DNA from: Amaurobius ferox
Taxonomy: Eukaryota > Arthropoda > Arachnida > Araneae > Amaurobiidae
Assembly: GCA_951213105.1 (NCBI GenBank)
Contig: OX578136.1
Location: 157,433,178-157,497,177, forward strand
DNA length: 64,000 nt
Reading direction: 5' to 3'
A program made the translations under genes and the position numbers. The stretch's first letter is position 1; every line of letters starts with the position of its first letter. The notes under the pieces were generated by a model. It had not been told where the DNA came from. It did not search any database and was given only the letters and a program-made list of their open reading frames with translations. Shown here one piece after another: positions 11,601 to 23,900 of the stretch.

Positions 11601-13797
11601 CTGGATTTTTTAAATGTATATTTTAACTTTTGGATATTTTAATTTTATGGATATTTTAAATGATGGAACAATGAAACAATGGAATGAGGATGATGGAATT
11701 AAGCATATGGTCATTTTAAATTGCAAATTAGCGCGCGGGAAGTTAGCGGTAGGCCCGGGTTCGATTCCCGCCACTGCCAAAACTGCCGCCGTGTTTACGT
11801 GGAATACGATCACGTTAAATATGTGGGTCCGTATGTCCTTCCGAGAGGTTGGTGGTAGGGGAAGGAGATACGGCCCCTGTGGATGCCTCCCCCACTGGGT
11901 TCCCGTCTAAATTGGGTGAATATGTAGAAAGTTATGGAGATTGTCGCGGAGGGCGCGGCAGCCCAGTGGTTAGCGCGCGGGAATTGCACTCAGTAGGCCC
12001 GGGTTCGATTCCCGCCACTGCCAAAACTTACGCCACGTTCACGCAGAGTACGATCACGTTAAACATGTGGGTTCGTGAGTCCTTCCGAGAGGTTGGTGGT
12101 AGGAGAAGGAGGGTACGGTCTAAATTGGGTGAATAAAAAGAAAGTTATGGAGATTGTCGCGGAGGGCGAAGTAGCCCAGTGGTTAGCGCGCGGGAATTGC
12201 ACGCGGTAGGCCCGGGTTCGATTTCCGCCACTGACATGGAGTACGATCACGTTAAACATATGGGTCCGTATGTTTTTCCGAGAGGTTGGTGGTAGGGGAA
12301 GGAGGGTACGTTCCCTGTGGATGATTCCCCCACTGGGTTCCGGTCTAAATTGGGTGGCACATCCTGGCCGTCCAACCAGTTACCAGGCCCGGGTTCGATT
12401 CCCAAAATTGCCGCCGTGTTTACGCGGAGTACGAGCACGTTAAACATGTGGGTCCGTGAGTCCTTCCGAGAAGTTGGTGGTAGGGGAAGGAGGGTACGGT
12501 CTAAATTGGATGAATAAAAAGAAAGTTATGGAGATTGTCGCGTAGGGCAAAGTAGCCCAATGGTTAGCGCGCGGAAATTGCACTCGGTAGGCCCGGGTTT
12601 ATTCCCAAAATTGCCGCCGTGTTTACGCGGAGTACGATCACGTTAAACATGTGGGTCTGTAAGTCCTTCCGAGAGGTTGGTGGTAGGGGAAGAAGGGTAC
12701 GGTCCCTGTGGATGCTTCTCCCACTTGGTTCCGGTCTAAATTGGGTGAATAAAAAGAAAGTTATGAAGAATATCGCGGAGGGTGAAGTACCCCAGTGGTT
12801 AGTGCGCGGGATTTGCACTTGGTAGGCCCGGGTTCGATTCCCAAAATTGCCGAATAAAAATAAAGTTATGGAGATTGTCGCGGATGGCACGGTAGCCCAG
12901 TGGTTAGCGCGCGGGAATTTCACTCGGTAGGCCCGGGTTTGATTCCCGCCATTGCCGAAACTGCAGCCGTGTTCACGCGGAGTACGATCACGTTAAACGT
13001 GTGGGACTGCAAGTCCTTCCGAGAGGTTTGTGGTAGGGGAAGGAGGGTACGGTCTCTTTGGATGCCTCCCCCATTGGGTTCCGGTCTAAATTGTGTGGCA
13101 CTTCCTGGCCTTCCAAGCAGTTACCTTACACCTTTCTGGTAGGTCGCGCCAACGAGTTTGCCACGGTCAGAATTTTCAAGGGTAGCGAACAGGCTGGTCG
13201 CCAAAGGCGGCTAGTATATAATAAATTACAAAGTTGCGTAAAATAAGGTACAGAATTTTATGAAATCGATAAAAATTTTCAGGAGATTAAATTTGAAGCA
13301 ATACAAAATATTTAATTTTTATACGGCCCCGTACAAAACATTTCCAATTAGTAAAATATGCCCCATACATAATAAGGTGCAACATACACAACCATGCCAA
13401 AGATCCAATAAAGATAAGAGGCAGATATTATTTGCCTATGATGCATTTCTGCGTTGTGTCATTTGCACTCTTTCTGTAAACATTTACATTTTAATTTGTG
13501 ATTAATCCCTCACCAACTTTGTTTAAGCATATCTCTGGGACTTTTTATGATAAAATGCTAAAATTTTGTACATCACCTTATTAGTGTATTGGGCACATTT
13601 TACTCACTGGAAATGTTTTTGACGGGAGCCATATAAAAATTTAAATTTTGTATTTCTTAAAATTTAATTCCCTTGAAAATTTCAATCGATTTCATAAAAC
13701 TCTGTACCTATATATTTACGCAACTTTGTAATTTATTATATATGTCTAAGATCAATATTTAAGGAATGAAAGCCGAGGTCAATGTTTTTGGGACACC

Positions 13798-13843
<46 letters not shown>

Positions 13844-16800
13844 CGCAGCTGTTTCTTATATCTGAAATGAATTATATTGAATGGATAAGTTTAACATTCG
13901 TATTTTTTACATCATATACGTGTTATTTTTTCTCTTGGTTGTTTATTAAATTGAATTTAATTTTGACTTTGTGAGCACTCTAACTTAGGTCTGGGATCCA
14001 ATTATTTTTTTATTCTTTAGTTTTGGCATCAGTATTTATAAAATGTAGAGTAATTTGTTTTGCATTGTGTTTTATGTTATTTATATTTGCAGCTAAATTC
14101 ATTATCTATTTCACTGAAATTTTTATTTTCCCCCAAAGCTAAAGAGCTTAGAATATGACTTTTTGGAACCTATGGAAATAGCAGCTGAAAAAGATACAAA
14201 ACTCGTTTCGGTAAGTATGAAACGCATGAACTTCTGGTGTATGTAGGAAATTCCTTTTTGCTATTTTTGTAATTTTCACTTTTTAGTTACATTTTATAAT
14301 GCTCTACAGAATCTTAGCTTGCATATTTATATATTTATTGTATTTTTAATTTTTCTGTTAACTTTAAATGGTGGATAATTTTTCTTGCATTTCAACAGTA
14401 GTTTCTTATTTTAAAGTGTAATGCCAAATTTTTTAATAAAAAATCATAAAGTTATAAATTTATTATAAAATATATACAAAGAGTTTGTTTCTTACTAATG
14501 GAGAATTATATTTTCTTCACTTTTTCCAACTTCATTGTAAACAAGTGTGACTGTACTTTAAGGCTGTGCTTACGGTATGGAACGAGAATCAAAGTGCTGA
14601 CACAGAAACAAGCAAGCTCTGAATGCGAGTTAAATTATAGAAATAATTTTGTAAATTCTTTTACAATTCTTAGTTACTACTACTCGTGTTCTATTTTTTC
14701 CTTCTCTGCTATATAAATCAAGTGTAATATTGTCATTTTATATTATTTTAATATTGGATATTTTAAGTTAGTCTCAGTTTTTGGAAATTTAACATTAAAT
14801 CAAAATATAGCCAAATTCTGTTAAGAGTTTCTTTATACCGTGGGGCATTTTTATTTTTGGAACGGTACCACCTCGCCGAGTCATGTCCGAAACCGTAGCC
14901 TGCCAGTGTAAATTATGATTGACTTGACGTGACAACTCTGAATTTAAGGGGACGGTGGACGTTGAATTTTTTTTTATTTATTTATTGACTTAGAAACATG
15001 AAAATGTGTATAATTATTCCTCTTAACATTACTATATACAATACCATTAAATTTTTTTCAATTTTGTTATAATTTTGTATTTTTTTTAATTTATTTTTTT
15101 TTTAAACTTGAAAATGCTTCTTGAGTGCCATTTGTTCACATTTTTGATTAATTTTACATTATGATCACTCAAAAACACATTGTAAACAAATTTAGGTATT
15201 CGTTTTTAAATCCCTTAGAAAGTTAATTTTTTAAAAATATTTTTCTACATCAAAACTTAATTTTCATCGTTTAATTAGGTTCTTATTCACTTACTTTTAA
15301 TTACCTTAATAAAGTCCAATTATAAAATGCATATATCCAGTTTCATTAAAAGGCATGAGAGGTGTCTTCTTGCCAAATTTCATGCATCTCCGACAAAAAT
15401 TAAGACGCATGGAGCATTTTAAAAATGTAAAACCTTTGAAAATTCCATTTCGAAATAAATGAATTCAACCTTTGGCTTACTGGTGGGGCAACGAACATTC
15501 CAAACGAAGAGCCTCCCAAAAAGACGGGTATTTGACATACCCTATCTCAAACAGTTCGATCTCCCTTTGCAGGCATTGGCGTCCATGAAACTCGCCCAGA
15601 GAAACATTGCACCTGCTGCAGCAGGTGCAATGTTTACCTGCCTTTTTGAGAGGTTCTTTGTTTGGGATGGACGCTGTTCCACCCGTAAGCGAATGTTAAA
15701 TGTGTAAAATAATGTTATATATTAAAACTTTTTTTAGTCGATTTTTGCTTATTTCAACGTCCACCGTCCCCTTAAGGGAGCCAGCTCATCCTCCAAGATT
15801 TTTAAAAGCTTGTTTCTTTTCCTCTGTAATACGCTTGCAAAGATAAGGGGGAAATATTGCAAATGGTAAATTAGCATCCGAAAAGGAAAAACTTCAGAAT
15901 TACACGTTTTATGATTTTCGCTCCAGCCTGTTTTACTTCAGTGTTGATGCAATTACAGCTAAACTACTGAACGGATTTTATTCATTGATGGCCCATGTTA
16001 TGTGTTCTGATAGGAAGTACATATTTATTTTTAAATTGAAGATAAAATTGATTTAGAATTTCAAAAATTTAAAAAAAAATGCTGCTCGACGGTAATGTAA
16101 AATTTGCAATTTGCTTTTGAAATTTGAAATTTACTATATCATTGTTGCGTAATCATGTTGATAAATATTTCTACGAAAAGTATTAAAATCTCACGAAAAT
16201 ACCGCTTAATGATATAAAACTCAACGTAAAGTACAGAAAACAAAACATCCTCTGAAAAAATTTATGATATCTGAAAATGGATTGAACCAAGTCCCTTAGG
16301 CCCGGAGCTATACTGTTGAAGATTGGCTGAACTGCTCTTCATGTTGCTTTCTGATTGGAACTCTTTTAATCCTGATCTTGGGTATATAGACCCTCCTGTT
16401 TCTTCCTTTCACACCCATTCCTGTTTTGGACTTCTGATTTGTTGGTTCTGTTGCACTGACGAAGGGGAATCCAGCGTATCCTCGAAACAGCTATATGCTG
16501 CATTATTGTGCTTATATGCATTGCCCATCTTGTCCTTATATTAAATACTGTTTGATTATAAACAAATCATTTTTTAACACTTTACAATAAAGTTGAAATG
16601 TGTTTATGACTTTGTTCATTCTGTCTGTCTGTCTGTTTGTCCGTTAGAATGATAACTGCCGTAAAAATGACTTTATCAAAATGAAATTTTAGTATGTTGT
16701 TCAGACAATCTGTGAGACCTATGGGAATATAAATGAATAATATCACCCAATCAGTTTTGGATTGAACCCGAGTTGAAAAAATGAAATACATTGAACCCTA

Positions 16801-19757
16801 TGGTACCTAATTTTTCAAACATTTTTTAAGCGGATTTAAAATTCACAAATTGCTTCGAAAGTTTAAGGAAATATTCAAATTATCTCAGAAAATATATAAA
16901 AAAATAAGTTTAAGATTCTAAATAAAATAAATTATTATAGTATTGTGATGAAGGAAATGAATGGAAAAATGTGTATGAATGAAATGCTGCTTTTATAGAG
17001 AGAGCCAGGCATGTTATATTTCGATGACGTCCTTTGAATAAATTTCAGTTGTTTTCGATGAGGTTTTCAAATATAATAAATTATTGTATTATAATGATAA
17101 TTTTAAAAATATTACCGAGGAATGTATCGCATTTTAGAGATGTATAAACCAGGACATTTATATTTCAATGCCGTCATTTGAATGAAGTTCATTTTTTTCG
17201 ATGAAGGTTTAAGTTTTCAAATATAATAAATAAATGTAGTATTGTGATAATTTTAAAAATATTACCGAGGAATTTCTCGCATTTTAGAGATGTTTAAATT
17301 AAAATTGCATTGAAGTTTGAAAGTGTTTCATAATCAATGCTTTATGCATAATTGATCTTTCTTGTTTTCAATAACTTTCACATGTTTTTCCTTTCTGTTT
17401 TAAATAAGAATTTCCCTCGTTTAGAGAGAACAGAAAAGGTTTCAGCAGTTGTATAAAGGTCGGAAAGAAGCTTATTTGAAATGTTTTTCAACGTTAAAGA
17501 AAACCCGAAGAAAAAAGAATATAAACACTGACAAACAGTTATCGGTATGTCAAGTTTTTAGTAATTTTGATTATATATGTATGTATAATGCAGCTTGAAG
17601 TACATTATAAATTATAATTTTTGAGCTTTTTATAGTTATTTCAAATTTGTCTGTTATTTATTTTACTGGGTAACTGTATCCATGTTTCAAATTTCTGGGG
17701 CTCCTGGGGTTATTGAGATATAAATGAAACTTTATAACTATTCTTTCCCATGGAATTAACATACAAACGGAATTTTACTAAAATAAAGCAGATAATTCTT
17801 ATTTAATTTATACAGTCAAAATAGTGAGAATGTTAGATAAACTTATTTAAAAATGGACGGTTTTTATACTTCCGAAAATAAGGTTACAAAAATAACTTTT
17901 TTTATAAATTTTTAAGTCATCTATTTTATTTTGGTAAAAGTACGTTCAAATTTATATTTCTTAAATAATAAAAGCGAGCGTCTGTCTGTGTATGCGCAAC
18001 ATAGCAGAAATTCAAGCAACATACATTCATGAAATTCGGTATAGTGGAGCTTCAAGTCAAACACCTATATACCTCAGAACAATGAAAAAAATGCTTATTA
18101 GTTTAAAAGATATATAGTGTTTTGTATTAATTTTTGGTAACGTTCTGCCTATTTTCTTTGAAATAATACTCACGAAAGCAATATGACTCTATTCTTATCT
18201 CAGATGATCTGATGCAAGTGTCCAGGTAAAACCCAGCTGATTAATTGACTGAGGAATAAAAATACAAAATTATAACTTCGCAATTTTTTAGCTAATTACT
18301 TCAAATTAGATATGTCGGCATATTTGCTTACGACAAATCAACTGTGCAAAAATTATATTAATCTGATAATAATTACCCAACTTAGGATTTTAATGATTTT
18401 TTTTTTAAATACAAAATTAATTTTAACTAAATGTAATTTTAATATGGAGTAATAAAAAGCAATTTATTTTGGGCTTGCATATATGTAATTTTTATATATG
18501 TAAGTGAGGTACGTATGCATTACATGACGGTATGCACCACTCCACAGTGTTTAGTTTAGGAGCTATTGCATGCTCCTATGCAAAGAGCCAAAGGAATACA
18601 GTCAACTGAAACCTGCACTCCCACTATGAGAATGCGTACACTGTTATACAGTAGACAGCTTACGAGATATTACTTACATCCGCACAGAGAGACGAAGGGT
18701 GCAACACAGTGTATGGCATAAGTTATTGCATAGGCTATAAGTTATTGCATACGCTGTCAACAGCTGCTACAAAAAAACTATTTCAAGTTAAGAGATTTTT
18801 CAAAAAGCGATCATATTGGTCCTGGAAGGAGGCTAGTTCATAACACATTTCCGATTATGTTTGACTGGTGCAGCAAGATACAGAAAATGTGCAAATACAT
18901 CTTTTGCTACTATTTTAGCTCCCTCCATGGGCGCGCTTTGGGGAGGGAAAGTGTCACAAAGGTAGGCGTCAAACTAGTTGGTAATGTACGTCTTATCTTT
19001 GAGTTTTTCCTCCTCCTAGAAAAGTGCAATGGACGCCTATGGTTCTCTCACTTTTAAATGCTATAACCAAACTTCTGATTTTTGTAAATGAGTTTTAAAA
19101 GGGAGCTGAATATTTTATCATTTTGATTTGCATACAATTAATTTTCTATGTGAAACATATATTCGTATATTTAAGATTTTATATTTTCAAAGGAAAATGC
19201 ATTTTGGAATGAGAATATTATTTTAATGCTATTTGAATTTGCACATATTTTAAATTACTAACAATACCCGATATATCAGGTAGTTTTTGTTATCATTTTC
19301 AATTCTCGCATTGTAAGAAATGTTAATTCTTCTGAATTATAAAAGTTTAAAGTTAAGATTGAATTTTTATAGCACATGAAAATGCTTGAAAGTGCCAAAG
19401 AAAGACTAGAAGTTTTTTGCAATGACAGTTTAAAAGAGGTTGGTATTTATTTTATTTCCATTCCTACCAAGTATGATTACACATTGCTACTTTTACATTT
19501 GTACTTATTTTTAATATGCATTATATATTTCTACAGTGAGATATTTTATATCTAATCTAATTTTTTATGTAAGTAAAAAAAATATTTGAAATTCCCTTAC
19601 AGCTTTATTAATGCATTCTGCAAATTTTATCCTCTTACATAGACATTGCTGTAACACCAAATTAATCTAACTTTTATTGGGCTTTGAAATAATTTGTCAG
19701 CAACTCAAAACTGGCCTTCTAATTTTTTTCTCTCAAGTTATACATACATAACAAGTT

Positions 19758-19809
<52 letters not shown>

Positions 19810-20885
19810 TATAAAATTCCAAAGATATAATAGAAATAAATTGTAACACCAATATAAAACCATAAGTTAAAATTAAGAAAGCAGCCAACAAAACCAAATT
19901 TATAATATATATACAATAAAAATATTTTATTAAATTCCAAAGATATAATAGAGGTAAATTGTAACACTAATACTATAAAATCATAACTTAAAAATTAAGA
20001 AAACCGCCAACAAAACCAAATTGATAATATATATATATATAACAAAAACACGTATTCAATATATTTAGAAAAGCTTTCCAATGATACCAAAATTGATCCC
20101 CCTCTTAGGTCAACTTTGAAATTTTCAATGGGAACCCCCATTTTTTATTGCAGATTTGGATTTTCCAGAAAAAATTACATACATTTGACCTATGAATTTT
20201 GATTTTTGCTACCACAAACGGAGGAATGGAGATATAATGGAGAAAAACGGTAGTGGGGCACTAACGTTTAAAAATGGGAATGTCTCGGGAAATACACTTC
20301 GGATAGAAAAATAAAAAATTACGTGTTCAATATTTTCAAAAAAACTATCCAATGTTGCTAAAATTGACTCCCTTCCCCGGCTAACCGTTCACTTTAGCGA
20401 CAACTGTTCACTTTCTGACTTCAGTTCCGACTTCAGTTTAGAAAAAGGTTCAAAATTACTTTTAGCACTACCCAGGAACAACAATGTGGGCGTAGTAGTT
20501 TTCTGTTCCCTTCGGGGTCTTAATTAACAGGAGTGCCCTTGCTTCTCATGATCAGGGTGCTTTTTTCTGTAACTCCCCTTGCCTCTCATGATCAGGGTGC
20601 TTTTTTCTGTAACTTTTAAACGTTAGTGCCCCACTTCCGCTTTTCTCGATTACAGCGCGTTTATGGGAGCAAAATTCAAAAAATCGTAGGTCAAATGTAT
20701 GTAATTTTTTCTGGAGAATCCAAATCTGCAATAAGAAATGGGGGTTCCCATTGAAAATTTCAAAGTTGGTGGGCAATTTTGGTATCATTGGATAGCTTTT
20801 CTAAAAATATTGAATACGTGCTTTTTTATTTTTTGATCCGAAGTGTATTTCTCGAGATATTGCGCCGTTCCGGAACTTTATGGAC

Positions 20886-20950
<65 letters not shown>

Positions 20951-23900
20951 TGTGTGCGTGCGCGCATGAATCCTATGCAATATTTTATGCCCCCCCCCCT
21001 CCTCAACCTGTCGGCGGGTTACAAACGGACAAAAATAGAAAAGCAGTCGTTAATAGGATTTCCTGTTTTTGATTATAGAGCATTAAAAACAGGTTTCTCT
21101 TGTGTTTTGCTTCGTTGTTTGTTTTAATTTTCTCTCAACCTGCGTGCGAGAAGTTAAATTGTCTAAACTAATGGGAAAAATTATATAAATTTTATGAATT
21201 ACTGCTTTTTTTTTTTCATTTATTTCTGAATTTCATATTGAACATGCATGTATAGTGGTGCCAATTTTATCCCTTGGTCCCCGGACGCCATTCACTACAG
21301 CTACGCCTCTGTCCTTATCTATGTACACCATAGTTAAATATAATTAATAACTGCTGGTTTAGGAAAAATAGTTGATTAAAAATACCTGTTGCTTTCTGGC
21401 TACGTGCCCTAATCTCGGCTAACGCTTGGTGCCAAGACTGTTTTAATTGAATTTCATAACACCGGTGTAATTTTTTTTATAAATTTAATTGAATTATCAA
21501 ATTTTTTTAAACATATTTAATGTATTGAAAAGGTCTATGCTAGTATCCTTTTCATGAGAAAGGTTCATGCCAGTATCTGTTTACAAATAATAAATTATCT
21601 AGAAAGTAATTTTTTATTTGATATTGGATTTCATGCGATTATCAAAATAACTTAAAGTTATCTTCTTTAGTAAGCTTTTCCTTTTTAGAACTTTCTTATA
21701 ATAAATATACTTTGTTATAAGAAATACTTTGATATGTAATATCGTACTTTTAGATATGTGATATGCTTTTAAATATGTGAAATAATTTTAGATATGTGAT
21801 ATATTTTTCCCTTAATAAAGCAAGAGCAAAGTATACCATATATTTATATCACATATCTATCTTCTAGGGAAGTAATAAAAAAAGTTTTGGAAATAATTCT
21901 ACAAACCTAGAAAAAAAATTAAAACATGAAAGCTTTTCTAAAACTTAAGAAGGAACAATTTCTCTGTACATTCTAATCATAATCACATATTTTATGTAAA
22001 TCTTTTGTTTTATTAAAAGTCGACCTTATGATTAGTATATATTAAACAGTTCTACTATAAATGAAATTCTAACTATCAAATCTTGCAAGAAACTTGAGGA
22101 ACATATGTGCTTAAATACGTTGCTCACATTTCTTATCCTTTGCACAAAGTATTTTTTTACTTATTGATATTAAATCTTGTACCCCTTCATGAGTGAAATA
22201 AATTTCAAGAGTATCATCTATAGTTTAATAGTTATTGCTAATTATAAATTTATAATATTTTAATTTGTTTTCTTGTTTGAAAATGTACAAAGACATACAT
22301 AAAGTTATATATGATATAAAACAATTATTATTTTTCAGGCTATTATACAAGAGAGAGTTATGTATGGAACAGTCTTAGAAAGACAGTGTGCTTTAAACAG
22401 ACAGTTTTTAATATATCATTCCAAGGTTAGTGTCAGTTTTAATACTACTTATGTAAATTCCTAGAACAGTTGATACTCATGTTAAGAAAATTAAGTATTT
22501 ATAAACAGTCAAATCCTATAGTCAAATCACAATCAAATCAAGTCCCCCCCCCCCATTCGATTTTCCTAATAAAATGAAAAACATAAAATTATCTTGATTT
22601 GTTCAATCATTGGGGTCTGACTCAGGTCGCTGAAAAAATTTTAAGAGTATTTTTTTCCATTTCCTAAAATTAGAATTGTAATTTTCCAAAGTAGGGACTA
22701 TTTAAAATAAATTAAAGGGGATATAAATTATTTTCTGATATTTTTTATATAAAAGATACAATACTTATTTTCAAATATATTTATCAACTAATGGACATAC
22801 TATCCAAAATGTAATAAGACTCAAAAGTTGGTACCTTAAATAGTCACAAAAATAAATCAGCAAAAATAAAATTTTAATAATACAGCTTACAGTTTAAAAT
22901 AGAAAATGAACTATTTTCAGACTCATAAAATAGCTCCCTTTATCAGAATTAGATATATAGAGTGATAGTATCTTATGTATCTAATGTGCAGTATTCTCTT
23001 TTAAATCAAATAGATGACTGTTAACACGAGTTCTCTGCCTTACTATATCTATAATTTCGACTTTATTCCTTTGAAACTAATTTATCATTTAGTTTTATGT
23101 TGTATTTAAACTTTCTTTTAGAGTTTAAGGGTCTATTTTTATACATTTTTTGACTGAATGGAAGCCTAAATTGCATTTCATTGCAAAATCTTGTTAAAAA
23201 AAATTCAAGTCTTTCAGTAGAAATTCTGATAAGTAATTTCACGTGGTTGTCTGCAAAGCAAGTTTTATAATGTATTTTGATATTACTGTTTTTATTTGTG
23301 CAATCTAGTTCAGATTATCATTTTTTCTCATCATCAATAAATCCAAGTCTGATCGAATTTTTATATGAAACATTATTTTCTGTACATTTATTTTTAACTT
23401 GGGTATCATACTGTAAGTTTAAATACAAAATATTTTTCAACTTTCTCATATCAAAAAACCCTCAGCACCCTATCAATTCAAAAATGCGTATTCTAAATGT
23501 ATTTTTGATTATTTATTTTATATTTTCCACTTTCTTCCTGTATAGGGCTCTGAAATTTTAGAAGAACAGTTGCCACACTGGGAAAGTATTGCAGAAACTA
23601 GAGATAAATTGCCAGAGTCTTGTTATGCAGCTGTTAAAAATGGACCAGAAGTAAGACATTAAATTTCCATATGTATGAAACCCATTTAGCTGCAATTATA
23701 GTTAAAATATTCTAACTTCTGGTTAATTGCTTACCTGTACTTCCTGTAGTTCTATTAGATATTTTAATTATTTCATTTCAAACTAATACATCAACAATAT
23801 ATTTTCGTTGAACATCAAGATCCATTTTTAACACTTTACAATATAGTTGAAAAGTGTTTATGAATTTGTTCATTCTGTCTGTCTGTCTATCTGTCCGTTA

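Larger units (their letters stand above)
6507..13800. mobile_element. Mariner-type MITE C, split by the Helitron-like array
   Basis: The left part is 6507-6564 (CAGAATGTCCCAAAAACATT, with one end mutated). The right part is 13215-13800, closing GGGACACCCTG. The sequence after the array (TATATAATAAATTACAAAG) continues exactly where the left part stops, as the MITE's own opposite arm shows. Without the array the MITE is 644 bp. Confidence 0.85.

Noticed and set aside
7549..13105. Cluster of tRNA genes
   Set aside because: A and B boxes are present, but stems do not fold as tRNAs and the heads are fused to a common SINE body.
7539..13246. Many 60-130-codon ORFs with [24 protein letters not shown] repeats
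   Set aside because: They are frames through the SINE arrays, repeated on both strands, and follow the repeat rather than coding constraint.
18857..19057. 66-codon ORF on the + strand
   Set aside because: No domain, not in frame with any exon, and starts just past a Helitron-like end; GC-richer, but no other support.
19439..19446. Alternative donor gtattt for exon 4
   Set aside because: It would add four bases and break the frame into exon 5, whereas the weaker donor keeps the I-BAR alignment.
23277..23561. 94-codon hydrophobic ORF before exon 6
   Set aside because: It overlaps the exon 6 acceptor in a different frame; T-rich intron sequence explains the hydrophobicity.
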